A stretch of 64,000 nucleotides of DNA from Candidatus Helarchaeota archaeon (GTDB lineage: Archaea; Asgardarchaeota; Lokiarchaeia; Helarchaeales; HEL-GB-A): assembly GCA_013375455.1 (NCBI GenBank), contig JABXJT010000006.1:1-64000 (forward strand), written 5' to 3'. How positions within the stretch are numbered: the stretch's first letter is position 1; every line of letters starts with the position of its first letter. Below are positions 17,567-26,788 of the stretch, one piece after another. A program made the translations under genes and the position numbers. The notes beneath the pieces were generated by a model. That model did no database searches. It had not been told where the DNA came from and saw nothing but the letters and a program-made list of their open reading frames with translations.

Positions 17567-18779
17567 CTTGTTCCCTCTGTTTTTTCACACAGCTAATAAA
17601 ATTGTTGAGAGTTTCTTGGGCCATCTTTATTGACTTGCCCCGTGCCACAATGAACGTAATGGTTTCTCCCTTAAAGGGGAAAGGTGGCGTGCTAATCGTT
17701 ATTTTAGCCCGATATTCATGAGGTACTTCCAACGTTTTTAGTTCGCCTTTAAATGTAACCTTTGAAAACACTGTAGCTCCCTCCAATTTGAATTTTTTCA
17801 GGGATTTCCCTTGAACGGCATTCAGAATTAATCGTGCGGGATTAACGGATATAATTTCGCGCAATCCTAGATACGAAGTTGTTATCCGGGGATTAATCTC
17901 GATGAGAAATGGGGCGTAGGAAAACACAAAATCCAGGCCAGTGTAACCCCGGAATCCTTCTATATGTTGAAGAACTTTCTTAGAATTTTCGAAGGTTTCC
18001 TCCATAAGGGCATGTGAAATGGGTAAATAACCACCTCTATATTCAGATTGCCCTCCTGGTGGGGTTAGTTTCACTAATTGGGCATTGAGGCTTATTGGGT
18101 GAACTTCTTTTTGGCTAATAATTGCTGAGACGCTCACGTCTAAGCCACTGATGAATTTTTGGACTTGGAACGTTTCTAGTTGCGTCTCCTTTTTAACCGT
18201 TTGTATGCCAGCTTCAATATCTCGTTGAGTAGCGACAATGCAGATTCCACCACCCCCTACTCCATCAATTGGTTTGAAGACCACGGGGTAGCCAATTTGG
18301 CGGCATATTTTATCAATCAGCTCAATTTTTTCTGACAAGGCAACTCGAATTGCACTTGGCACGAGTACATGAGCATCTATGGCTTTCTTGTGAGTTTCTG
18401 CTTTGTCAGTCGCAATCTTGATGGCTTCAGATGACGGCCCTAATAATAATCTCCCGGCCTTTTCTACGCGTTTCGCTAATTCGTATAAAACATTCTCAGA
18501 CTCCGGGGCAATCAACAAAGCAGCGTCCGAATCGGCAAGGATTGAGTCGAACTTCGCATCAAAAGTGCCATCAGAGATTTCTACGGTTTTATGAGCTTGA
18601 ATATGACCTTGGAATGCCTTTAATCGCGAATCTAAGGTGGTTATGATCTCTTCACCCACTCCTCTAAAATCTTCTACTACTGCATTAAGCATCGCGAAGC
18701 CCTCTGGGAACAGAGATGATTCTCCTGTTGTTCCAGCTAGTCCTCCTCCACTTATGTGCTCATAAATAAAAATATGAAT
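17556..18779 (-). CDS. ATP-grasp ligase, tyramine-glutamate ligase (MfnD)-like; start codon not canonical
   Basis: The ATP-grasp fold is clear: IGYPVVFKPIDGVGGGGICIV (nucleotide-binding hairpin and glycine loop), LETFQVQKFISGLDVSVSAII, and the metal ligands in YTGLDFVFSYAPFLIEINPRITTSYLGL. The family resembles COG1821/MfnD, which joins an amine to glutamate in methanofuran-type cofactor synthesis. The substrate here is unproven. The first ATG (18690-18692) leaves out conserved-looking residues. The frame stays open for 29 more codons reading IFIYEHISGGGLAGTTGESS, the family N-terminus, back to an ATT at 18777-18779 that follows an in-frame stop. No ATG, GTG or TTG exists between them. Either ATT is the start or the start codon is mutated. 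Confidence 0.75.
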   Translation of the reverse strand: MHIFIYEHISGGGLAGTTGESSLFPEGFAMLNAVVEDFRGVGEEIITTLDSRLKAFQGHIQAHKTVEISDGTFDAKFDSILADSDAALLIAPESENVLYELAKRVEKAGRLLLGPSSEAIKIATDKAETHKKAIDAHVLVPSAIRVALSEKIELIDKICRQIGYPVVFKPIDGVGGGGICIVATQRDIEAGIQTVKKETQLETFQVQKFISGLDVSVSAIISQKEVHPISLNAQLVKLTPPGGQSEYRGGYLPISHALMEETFENSKKVLQHIEGFRGYTGLDFVFSYAPFLIEINPRITTSYLGLREIISVNPARLILNAVQGKSLKKFKLEGATVFSKVTFKGELKTLEVPHEYRAKITISTPPFPFKGETITFIVARGKSIKMAQETLNNFISCVKKQREQVNI

Positions 18780-18869
18780 TTAAAACACTTCCCCTAATTT
18801 TGTAACAAGGACAAATTAGTCTTTAATAAACCCAACTCATCGTAATAAAAAAGGGAGGAAGTCCCCACC

Positions 18870-19040
18870 CTATGTATCCTTCTTAGTGGCACGTTCAATT
18901 TTTTCTCGGATTGCTTGCCTGATAAATTCTGGAATCGAAGTGAATCCCTCATCCTTATGATTATTGATGTACTTCTCAATGCGTTCAATCAATGGGATCG
19001 GCAGCGAAACTTGCCTATAGCCTCGTTCCTTTAAGACCAA
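18870..19040 (-). CDS. ribbon-helix-helix DNA-binding protein (56 aa)
   Basis: This short frame starts at a TTG (19038-19040) and reads VLKERGYRQVSLPIPLIERI, then EKYINNHKDEGFTSIPEFIRQAIREKI with a basic end (ERATKKDT). A leading strand (RQVSLPIP) followed by two helices (LIERIEKYINNH, IPEFIRQAIREKI) is the CopG/Arc-type ribbon-helix-helix fold, which works as a dimer. A TGTACA palindrome and a TATA-like run lie just upstream, suggesting it controls its own gene. No toxin gene sits beside it in a shared operon. The neighbouring methyltransferase-nuclease gene at 19214 lies upstream, on the same strand. Confidence 0.7.
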   Translation of the reverse strand: MVLKERGYRQVSLPIPLIERIEKYINNHKDEGFTSIPEFIRQAIREKIERATKKDT

Positions 19041-19075
19041 GATTACACACCAATTCTTTGACTGAGTTAATTTTA

Positions 19076-19091
19076 TGTACAGTTTTGTACA
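19076..19091. promoter_or_regulatory. TGTACA inverted repeat, probable operator
   Basis: TGTACAGTTTTGTACA has six-base arms that pair exactly and lies 36 bases before the RHH start codon. A TATA-like run (complement of 19106-19115) is just upstream in the direction of transcription. An operator bound by the RHH protein is the simple reading. Confidence 0.45.
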
Positions 19092-19213
19092 AACATGGAA
19101 AGTCGTTATATAATCTTTTTGCTTGGGGTTTGGTATATAGTTAATTGATTGCCTAATCGATTTCTATATTTTTTTGAGGATAAAACCAATATAATCATTA
19201 GAATAATGATATG

Positions 19214-20596
19214 TTAATATAAATCGAGCGGACCTTTGGTGGATATACCATCCTCAAAAGGTTTCCCGTTATTCAAGTCTTCTATGGTGTATAGCTTTAT
19301 ATCTAATTTCCCTTCCCTTGCCACCCTTGCAACCTCTTCATAAGCGCCTCTCGTGAAACTGAAACCTACGATTGCTCCTTTATTTTTTTTCTTCCTTCTA
19401 ATTGCAGTTTCAAAGTTATCCACGACCGGTCGACCTATTCGTTCTGACTGTTTTACTTGGATGGGAACATTTGTATGATTACAAATGCCATCAATTCCCC
19501 TATCTCCGGTCTTTACCTGACTCCTCGCATTCATTTTCCAGCAAACCCAATTCTGGAATTCAAATGGATCGAGATTGTCAAGATCATCTTGCTTTATCGG
19601 GAAGTTGAAGATCCTAGATATTGGATAGGCAATGCGATTTGCCATCAATCGACATGCAGTCGGGCTTATTTCGATAGCAATGAATTCACGCTTCAATCTC
19701 TTCGTGACAGCTATAGTAGTTCCACCACCAGCAAAAACATCAAGTATCAGATCCCCTTCATTGGAAGCGCAATTAACTATCCTTTCCAAAAGAGCCTCCG
19801 GCTTTTGTGTTGGGTACCCTAATCTTTCGCTACTTGTTGATGTGATTCCATGGATATCTAACCATAAATTATCAATAAAAACTCCCGGAGCTTCGTCAAG
19901 GTACATCTTAAATCGGGGATTGCCAGTTTTTGTCCAATATATGCAATGCGGATTTTTCTCGAGCTCCTTGTCTAACCGTTCTTGAGACCAAACAAAACGC
20001 TGGTTATCTGAAAGGGTCATTACCTTTCCCCCAAAATTCAAGATATGGTTAGTTTTTCCGCTCTTTATCAGTGGTGCTGTCTTAAATCTCCTTCCAGTTT
20101 CCTTCTCCATGTGCTTGAATGCAGATACGTTGACTTCGCCATATTGTGGATGAAATTTGTATTCATCAGACTTGGAATAGAATAAGATAGTGTCAGTAAT
20201 GGTAGTAAACCCCTTCTCGGAAAAACTCCCACTTGCATATCTTTTCCATATAATCTTTGAAATTAGCCTATTATGACCGAATATACCATCACAAAGAGTT
20301 CTTAAGTAATCATCAGCGTGGGGATCGCAATGAAGAAAAAAAGTTCCCGTTTCTTTCAGTACGCGGTGGATCGCTTCAATCCGAGGTCGCATCCAATCTA
20401 TGTAATGATTTATTCCACCTTCCCATCTATCCCTAAAACTTCTTGTCTCGTAATCATCGCCCCATATTATTTCGTAATTAGCATTCGTAAAAAAAGGCGG
20501 ATCTATATAGCATAAATCTACGTAGTTATCTGGAACATGTTTCATCGCTTCTAAATTATCGTCGCAAATGATGATGTTTTTCAAGCGTTCAGTCAC
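19214..20596 (-). CDS. DNA amino-methyltransferase fused to Mrr-like endonuclease domain
   Basis: In this 460-residue protein, residues 1-320 are a beta-class DNA methyltransferase: catalytic motif DPPF at 32-35, PTQKP at 262-266, and the AdoMet loop DVFAGGGTT at 286-294, in the order IV then I. Residues 340-460 look like a restriction-endonuclease fold of the Mrr type: FEFQNWVCWKMNA, GDRGIDG (D369) and PIQVKQ (Q380, K382), giving a D...QxK active site. Methylation and cleavage would thus be in one chain, possibly a modification-dependent or self-contained system. It could also be a methyltransferase with an inactive tail. It stands alone, 65 bases downstream of the GH13 gene. Confidence 0.85.
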   Translation of the reverse strand: MTERLKNIIICDDNLEAMKHVPDNYVDLCYIDPPFFTNANYEIIWGDDYETRSFRDRWEGGINHYIDWMRPRIEAIHRVLKETGTFFLHCDPHADDYLRTLCDGIFGHNRLISKIIWKRYASGSFSEKGFTTITDTILFYSKSDEYKFHPQYGEVNVSAFKHMEKETGRRFKTAPLIKSGKTNHILNFGGKVMTLSDNQRFVWSQERLDKELEKNPHCIYWTKTGNPRFKMYLDEAPGVFIDNLWLDIHGITSTSSERLGYPTQKPEALLERIVNCASNEGDLILDVFAGGGTTIAVTKRLKREFIAIEISPTACRLMANRIAYPISRIFNFPIKQDDLDNLDPFEFQNWVCWKMNARSQVKTGDRGIDGICNHTNVPIQVKQSERIGRPVVDNFETAIRRKKKNKGAIVGFSFTRGAYEEVARVAREGKLDIKLYTIEDLNNGKPFEDGISTKGPLDLY

Positions 20597-20661
20597 GAAT
20601 AATACCCAGCCATTGTTTTGCTGTAATTATTTTAAAAACTTTAAGTGAATTAATGATTTGA

Positions 20662-22314
20662 TTATTGAATTATTAAGCCCTCATATGATTGAAGCGTAAT
20701 GGCATTCGTGGTTTCAATTTCTTTCAATGCTTGGCTTTCTAAATGGGTTGAGAAAATTAAAATTGGATTTGTTAGTGGTACTGGAAGCGTTAATAAGTTT
20801 TTCGAGAAATTGAGAAGGATCGCGAGCTTTTGCTCCGGATGGATGCGATAATAGACTAGTGACTTTTTGCCTGGTGGTTCTAATTGTAATTCGCCTTCTT
20901 GTAAAGCAATCTGAGCACGTCGTACCTTAAGTAGGCGTCGGTAAAAGTTCAGAAGCGAATTGGGATCCGCTTCTTGTGCCTCCACGTTGATCTTGGTGTA
21001 TGTTTTAGAAATTTTTAACCACGTCTTTACATTAGGATTAGGAGAAAATCCTGCATTGGGCTCCGCCGACCACTGCATGGGCGTGCGACACCCATCACGT
21101 GTTAGAGAGAACCCGAAACGTTTTACTTGAGTTATCGGCATCCACCACCATTTGCGCGCTACTGGGTCCTCACTCTTCCGTAAGGAAAATTTTTCTTGTG
21201 GCATACCAATTTCCTCCCCGTAATAGATATATGGGACACCGCGTAAGGTCAGCTGCAGTGTTACCATCAGTTTTGCTTTTTCGGGTTTATCTGAAAAACA
21301 AGAGATCATCCGGATTCGATCATGGTTGCTATACACGTATGTTGGCGTGTAAGGAGGAGGGAGTAGTTCCTCAAACTTAGAAACGAGGGAATAAATTTTT
21401 TTAGGATTCATTCTAATTGTAGAAAAGGGAAAAAGGAATACGGAATTTAGTCCATTATTACTAGGTCCATAATATTGGCGTAGTTGCTCCATAGTTCCTT
21501 GAACTTCACCGACTAAAAATCGTGGTGGGGAATATTCATCCATCAATTTTCGTAGATCTATAGCGAATTCAAAAGTCTCAGGTCGATGCAAGTCATAAAC
21601 ATGATCTTGGAAAAATGCGCGATTGTGGGTCTCCCCTGGTAAAAGGGTCCAAACCCGAGGATTATTGCGAAATTCTGCATCCACAAAGGTAGATTGAAAA
21701 ATATCTAATCGAAAGCCATCCACCCCTCTATCCAACCAAAAACGGCATACATCGAACATTGCCTTTTTAACTTCTGGATTTCGCATGTTCAAATCCGGTT
21801 GAAAAGGCAGGTAATGATGATAATACCACTGATTTGTTTTTTCATCATATACCCAAGGACAACCACCTACCATGGCCTTCCAGTTGGTTGGAGGTTTCTT
21901 ACCCTTTTTACTGCGTCCATCTCGCCAAATAAACCAATCACGCTTTGGATTATCTCGGCTGGACCGGGATTCAAGGAACCACGGATGTTTATCAGAAGTA
22001 TGATTCAAGACTACATCCAACACGATTTTGAGGCCGCGCTCATGCGCACCCGCGAGCATTTCATCGAAATCCGCAAGTGTTCCATACTCAGGCTCCACGT
22101 CCACGAAGTTCGTGATGTCATACCCGTGATCTTCCTGTGGTGAAGGATAAAAGGGACTAAACCAGATCGTCTCGATCCCTAACTCCGCTAAATAATCCAG
22201 CTTCTCAACTACACCTCGTAGATCACCGATCCCATTCCCAGTTGAGTCCTTAAAGGAACGTGGATATATTTGATACACGACAGTCTTCTGCCACCATTCC
22301 AACTTCTCAGGCAT
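20662..22314 (-). CDS. GH13 alpha-glucosidase / oligo-1,6-glucosidase type
   Basis: This 550-residue protein starts WWQKTVVYQIYPRSFKDSTGNGIGDL, the classic GH13 opening. Conserved regions follow in order: DVVLNHTS (region I), GVDGFRLDIF with the nucleophile Asp (region II), FLVGEVQG with the acid/base Glu (region III) and VYSNHDRIR (region IV). QPDLNMRNPEVK is the usual marker of the alpha-glucosidase/trehalose group. The C-terminal beta domain is complete. There is no signal peptide, so it works in the cytosol on oligosaccharides. Exact linkage specificity is not fixed by these motifs. Its neighbours are DNA-modification genes, so the context gives no substrate clue. Confidence 0.92.
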   Translation of the reverse strand: MPEKLEWWQKTVVYQIYPRSFKDSTGNGIGDLRGVVEKLDYLAELGIETIWFSPFYPSPQEDHGYDITNFVDVEPEYGTLADFDEMLAGAHERGLKIVLDVVLNHTSDKHPWFLESRSSRDNPKRDWFIWRDGRSKKGKKPPTNWKAMVGGCPWVYDEKTNQWYYHHYLPFQPDLNMRNPEVKKAMFDVCRFWLDRGVDGFRLDIFQSTFVDAEFRNNPRVWTLLPGETHNRAFFQDHVYDLHRPETFEFAIDLRKLMDEYSPPRFLVGEVQGTMEQLRQYYGPSNNGLNSVFLFPFSTIRMNPKKIYSLVSKFEELLPPPYTPTYVYSNHDRIRMISCFSDKPEKAKLMVTLQLTLRGVPYIYYGEEIGMPQEKFSLRKSEDPVARKWWWMPITQVKRFGFSLTRDGCRTPMQWSAEPNAGFSPNPNVKTWLKISKTYTKINVEAQEADPNSLLNFYRRLLKVRRAQIALQEGELQLEPPGKKSLVYYRIHPEQKLAILLNFSKNLLTLPVPLTNPILIFSTHLESQALKEIETTNAITLQSYEGLIIQ

Positions 22315-22373
22315 GTGATTTCCCTTCTGACATTATCGATAATTCCTTAACTGATTAATAATTTAAGTATCAT

Positions 22374-24866
22374 TTGTTAGATAAATGGATAACGAAAAAA
22401 GATAACAGAAGGCTTGATAGAATCAGTCTACGGTCGAGGGACCTTACCGGGAAGAATTTAGAAATCAGTTTTGGTCCTGCCTCTCAATATGCAAGAGAGG
22501 GTATAGATTTACTGCTTCTCAAAATCAAGAAAGCTAGATCTAGTGTATTAATGCCAATTTTTAGTGGATGGGGTTATTTAAAGGAGCGAATCAATGCAAA
22601 TACAAATTTTAGAAAGGATGCACTCGAGAAAATCGCTAAATTGTATTCTTTAAGCTTTTCGTTTGAATATATGGAGATTGTATTTGCGATTCATACATAT
22701 CTTGCTACTATTATTAAGCTCGTTGCATCTGAGATCGTTTTAAATCTGAAGAGTCGGCTCAATGGAAAGCCTTTGAGAAATATATCGCATTTATCTTCCG
22801 AGGATTTTAAAGCTTATTTTATTCTACTTGAAGCAGGCGATATATTCCGTGAATTAGGAATCGAGAATTTTATGGATGATGTAATGAGTTTTTCTTGGTA
22901 TCTTCATTTTTGGGATGACCGCTTAGAAACCTGGCTAAGATCCTGTGTGAAATCGCTGGCTAATTATTCATTTAATTTACAATCACAAAAAGGACATATC
23001 GAGGATCTCTTCAAAAATCTCTACCACAAATTGCTAATTCCTGCATTAAGGCGAGAACTCGGTGAGGTTTTTACCCCCACTTGGTTGGCCGAATTCATAG
23101 TCGAGGATATCGGTTACACTGGTGATCTGGAGAAGAGAGTTCTAGATCCCGCCTGCGGTTCAGGAACTTTTCTTCTTGAAATCATAAAGAAGGTACGAGA
23201 GTGGCATCAGATTAAAAAGATAAAACCAAATGTTCTTGCCTTTCAGCGAAGTATTATAGGGTTTGATTTAAACCCGATAGCGATACTTGCAGCTCGAACA
23301 AATTTTTTATGGGCAACAGCTGACTTACTACAATTCAAGTTGCCTTTTACTATCCCGGTTTTTCTAGCTGATTGTATTGATGTTAAGAATACGTTATTCA
23401 ATGAACCGATAACCAAATTTCAGGGATATTTTGATTTTATTATTGGCAATCCTCCATGGATCAATTGGGAGTATTTACCCGAGAAGTCGAAGGAGACTTA
23501 CATGAATCTCTGGAGTGATTATGGTTTGTTCCCCTCAAAAGGGTGGAAGGGGAAACTTGGTCATGGAAAATATGATATTTCTGCGGTTTTTGTTTATGTT
23601 TGTATGGATTACTACTTGAAAGAACATGGAAAACTTGAATTCCTTGTTACTCAAGCTATTCTACGAGGTATTCCAGGACGCGGATTTAGACGATTTGAAA
23701 TCATTAAACAAGGAAAAGATGAAGATTCTATCAAACTAAGCTTGAAAAAAGTTCATGATTTAACGAGCTTCCAACCTTTTGAGGAAATAACCAACAGAAC
23801 TGCCATTTTACAATTAGTTCGGAATGAAATGACTATTTATCCGATTCCATATATCGAATGGAAAAAAAAAGGTCAAGTTTCTTCTTATGAAGGCTGGGAT
23901 AATATCAAAAAGACGTTTCAATTAAGTGAAAGGGTGGCGGCTCCCCTTAAAAAAGATGATGCCCTTTCGCGACCGCTCATTGCAGATTCAAAAATGCAAA
24001 TTGAAACGCTGCGTGAGAAAATTTTCCAACCTAGCGAATATGAAGCCCGAGAAGGAGCGAATACGGAGGGGCTCAACTGTGTTTATTGGATTCAACATCT
24101 AGAGCCTGCATCAAATGGACTCATCCGCTTTCAACAAATTCTCAAAGGGGCTAAAAAGAAAATCATCGCCAAAGAAACAATACCCATCGAACCCGATCTC
24201 ATCTTTCCTTTAATTCGTTCCGGTGATCTCCAACGCTGGCACTATACTCCCGGTGCCTTCATCATTTTTACGCTAAAATATGATGCAGAAATAGCCAACG
24301 AATCGTCATTCCAAACTCAATTTCCGGAAGCCTACCGGTATTTCAGCCTCAACTTTAAGCAAGAGCTTTTGACCCGAAAGAGTTTCGAGAAAAAGTCCGC
24401 TAAATACCCATTTTACATTCTCTTTGGAACTGAAGAGATGAAGAAACCATTTAAAGTTTGCTGGTTACGGATGGGAAGCAAGGTTGAAGCTGCTGTCATT
24501 AATGAATATGAAAATCCGCTCTTGGGGCGCAAATCACCCATTCCCCAAGAAACAGTCGTTTTTGTAAACGTGGAAAGCTTGGATGAGGCCCATTATCTCT
24601 GCGCCATTCTCAATTCTGCAATTTTTACGGACCTTATCAGTATGTTTTCAATGAGAGGGAGCAAGGGCTTTGCCACTGTCAACATTCTTGAGAATATTCG
24701 CATTCTAAAATTCAATCCGGATGATGAACTCCACAAGCAACTAGCAGCCCAGTCTATGAAGGCGCACGAGGCCGCTCAACGTGGGGCTGATACCATCTCA
24801 ATAGAAAACACCATCAATCAACTAGTCGAAGAGCTCTTCTTCGCTGATACCGACCCTACGACGTAA
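22374..24866 (+). CDS. large N6-adenine DNA methyltransferase (type IIG-like)
   Basis: In this 830-residue protein an N-terminal helical region of about 220 residues is followed by LGEVFTPTWLAEFIVEDI, the entry of gamma-class N6 methylases. The AdoMet motif DPACGSGTFL lies near residue 257 and the catalytic NPPW motif (IIGNPPWINWEYL) near 358. The C-terminal half (about 550-830) has the target-recognition style of type IIG/BREX PglX-like enzymes (GLIRFQQILKGAKKK, RGSKGFATVNILENIRI). No nuclease motif is visible at the N-terminus. The start is a TTG at 22374 with no ATG nearby, so the true start may differ. It is followed by the mismatch glycosylase gene 46 bases later. Confidence 0.85.
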   Translation: MLDKWITKKDNRRLDRISLRSRDLTGKNLEISFGPASQYAREGIDLLLLKIKKARSSVLMPIFSGWGYLKERINANTNFRKDALEKIAKLYSLSFSFEYMEIVFAIHTYLATIIKLVASEIVLNLKSRLNGKPLRNISHLSSEDFKAYFILLEAGDIFRELGIENFMDDVMSFSWYLHFWDDRLETWLRSCVKSLANYSFNLQSQKGHIEDLFKNLYHKLLIPALRRELGEVFTPTWLAEFIVEDIGYTGDLEKRVLDPACGSGTFLLEIIKKVREWHQIKKIKPNVLAFQRSIIGFDLNPIAILAARTNFLWATADLLQFKLPFTIPVFLADCIDVKNTLFNEPITKFQGYFDFIIGNPPWINWEYLPEKSKETYMNLWSDYGLFPSKGWKGKLGHGKYDISAVFVYVCMDYYLKEHGKLEFLVTQAILRGIPGRGFRRFEIIKQGKDEDSIKLSLKKVHDLTSFQPFEEITNRTAILQLVRNEMTIYPIPYIEWKKKGQVSSYEGWDNIKKTFQLSERVAAPLKKDDALSRPLIADSKMQIETLREKIFQPSEYEAREGANTEGLNCVYWIQHLEPASNGLIRFQQILKGAKKKIIAKETIPIEPDLIFPLIRSGDLQRWHYTPGAFIIFTLKYDAEIANESSFQTQFPEAYRYFSLNFKQELLTRKSFEKKSAKYPFYILFGTEEMKKPFKVCWLRMGSKVEAAVINEYENPLLGRKSPIPQETVVFVNVESLDEAHYLCAILNSAIFTDLISMFSMRGSKGFATVNILENIRILKFNPDDELHKQLAAQSMKAHEAAQRGADTISIENTINQLVEELFFADTDPTT

Positions 24867-24912
24867 TTCATGCAAAATAAGCTTTTTATTTGAATTCGTC
24901 ATTAAATGATGG

Positions 24913-25563
24913 ATGATGAACGGCGAAAAAATTTCAGAAATTTTAATTAAATGGTATAAAAAAAACAAGCGAACTTTTAGTTGGAGAACTCAGGAACTCA
25001 CGCCTTTCCAATTCTTGGTTGCAGAATTGATGCTTCAAAAAACTGGCGCTAACCAAGTTGAGAAAATCTTTATGAATTTCATTAACAAGTTTCCAACACC
25101 CGAGACAATCGTGGACGCACCTCAACAAGTGCTCGAAGACGAATTTCAACCGCTCGGATTATTTCGAAGGCGCGCCAGGGATTTAAAACGGCTATCTGAA
25201 TCCATTTTAGAAAAAAACGGAGTCATTCCGAAGACTCAAAAAGAATTGACTAAATTACCAGGTGTTGGTAATTACATTGCCAATGCAGTTTTATGTTTCG
25301 CATTTAATCAAAATGTTCCGCTTGTAGATGCAAACATTGCACGAATCATTGAGCGAGTTTTTACCTTTCAAGTAAAAGGCGCTCCAACTCGCGATAAAAA
25401 TTTGTGGAAAAAAGTGGAGGAACTTGTTCCATCCGAACACGTCAAAGAATTTAATTTTGCGCTCTTAGATCTTGGTGCTTTAATTTGCACTCCTAAAAAG
25501 CCTAAATGTGACGCATGTCCCTTGAATGATATATGTGATTTTTTCACGAAAAAATTGAAATGA
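24913..25563 (+). CDS. HhH-GPD DNA glycosylase, Mig-type thymine/uracil mismatch glycosylase
   Basis: In this 216-residue protein a helix-hairpin-helix (LPGVGNYIANAVLCFAF, residues 115-131) is followed by the catalytic aspartate in VDANIARIIERVF (Asp139). A C-terminal 4Fe-4S cluster has spacing C192-x6-C199-x2-C202-x5-C208. The residue after GVGN is tyrosine (Tyr121). Endonuclease III has lysine and MutY serine at this place, while the methanobacterial Mig.MthI T:G glycosylase has tyrosine. This points to removal of T or U opposite G. It would repair deaminated 5-methylcytosine, which fits the cytosine-C5 methyltransferase 1.2 kb away. Confidence 0.85.
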   Translation: MMNGEKISEILIKWYKKNKRTFSWRTQELTPFQFLVAELMLQKTGANQVEKIFMNFINKFPTPETIVDAPQQVLEDEFQPLGLFRRRARDLKRLSESILEKNGVIPKTQKELTKLPGVGNYIANAVLCFAFNQNVPLVDANIARIIERVFTFQVKGAPTRDKNLWKKVEELVPSEHVKEFNFALLDLGALICTPKKPKCDACPLNDICDFFTKKLK

Positions 25564-25757
25564 TTTTATCAATTTTGATAAAAAAAGAGATTCGAGTTTT
25601 AATTATTATACGTATGTTTTTAAGTAATAAACATCATACTTACTTATATTCAAGCATTAATTAATTTCGGATAGGAAGTTTTTTATATGATTTTACTGAT
25701 AAATTAATTAATGTATTTACATCCAAATGTAGTAACTAAAAATGAAGGTATGTAAAA

Positions 25758-26762
25758 ATGAAAGGATTAGACATACCCTACGCGATAAAGTTTGAACTTA
25801 TTGATAAAATCTTGGATTATTTAAATAAAGCAGGTAGTAAGGGCAAATCAATAAAAGAGATTTTTGAAACGATAAATTATAACGACGCAACAGGGAAATC
25901 AATGATGATAAAATTTCTTTTAGAAAACCATCTAATTAAAAAGAAGGAAAACGTGCCAAGGAAGAACATTGTAACAATAACATTTCCTGGAAAAGAATTC
26001 ATTATAGGAGATCTTGATGGGAAAAAAGCAATTTTTCGAGAAAATTTAAACGATACCTTAGTAAAAATCGTTGAAATGCTTTATTACAACACAGACAATG
26101 ATGGATATTATCAAATTGATGAAATTTTGAACATTCTTCAAAAAGACAAAGAGATGGAAACTAAACGAGTACAGACTGCAAAACGTCGCTTTATCCAAAA
26201 ATTCCTACCTCACATTGGGCTAGCAATTTTTAAGAAGGATCCTAAGCCATCTTTAAAAATTACTGATTCTGGTAAAGAATGGTACGCGAAATTTTGTATA
26301 AATGGAGGTGCCGTAATAGAGGCTGAAAAGGTATCAGAGCCAGAAATTAATCTTAAAGAAGTTAAGTCTAAAGTTATTCAAGAAAACCAGAAAATCGAAA
26401 CTAATTCATCTAAGGTAAGTTTAAAATTACCCGAAGAAATCAATGAAACTAAAAACAAAAAACGAGAACCGAAAGAGGAAGTGAAGGTCAATGAGTTATC
26501 AGAAGAAATAAAATGGAGTGTTATTGAGGAGGTTTTTAATATCTGTTATAAGAATCCAGAGTTTTCGACGGAATTGAGAGAAATACTCAATGAAATTTTG
26601 GATTTAATTAAAGATCAAAAGCTTCCGAACACTAAAACTTATATTGAAACTATGTTAGACATAATCCAAGATTTTCCAGGAAAAATCGAAGCTGATATCC
26701 GAAAAAAATACTATGAAAGACTAAAACGGACTGTAAAGTCCGAATTCCATCTATTTTTTTGA
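25758..26762 (+). CDS. hypothetical winged-helix-like protein (334 aa)
   Basis: No family is recognised. The first 180 residues look like two winged-helix units: YAIKFELIDKILDYLNKAGSKGKSIKEIFETI with a wing before residue 80, and a second near QIDEILNILQKDKEMETKRVQTAKRRFIQKF. A charged Lys/Glu-rich linker (about 200-245) leads to a helical C-terminal part ending RTVKSEFHLFF. It lies between the mismatch glycosylase and the cytosine-C5 methyltransferase, converging with the latter (26-base gap). Position makes it a candidate partner nuclease or regulator of that methyltransferase, but no PD-(D/E)xK or HNH motif is seen. The 194-base gap upstream holds AT-rich sequence only. Confidence 0.6.
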   Translation: MKGLDIPYAIKFELIDKILDYLNKAGSKGKSIKEIFETINYNDATGKSMMIKFLLENHLIKKKENVPRKNIVTITFPGKEFIIGDLDGKKAIFRENLNDTLVKIVEMLYYNTDNDGYYQIDEILNILQKDKEMETKRVQTAKRRFIQKFLPHIGLAIFKKDPKPSLKITDSGKEWYAKFCINGGAVIEAEKVSEPEINLKEVKSKVIQENQKIETNSSKVSLKLPEEINETKNKKREPKEEVKVNELSEEIKWSVIEEVFNICYKNPEFSTELREILNEILDLIKDQKLPNTKTYIETMLDIIQDFPGKIEADIRKKYYERLKRTVKSEFHLFF

Positions 26763-26788
26763 TTTAAAAGTTCCTCTTATAAATAATC

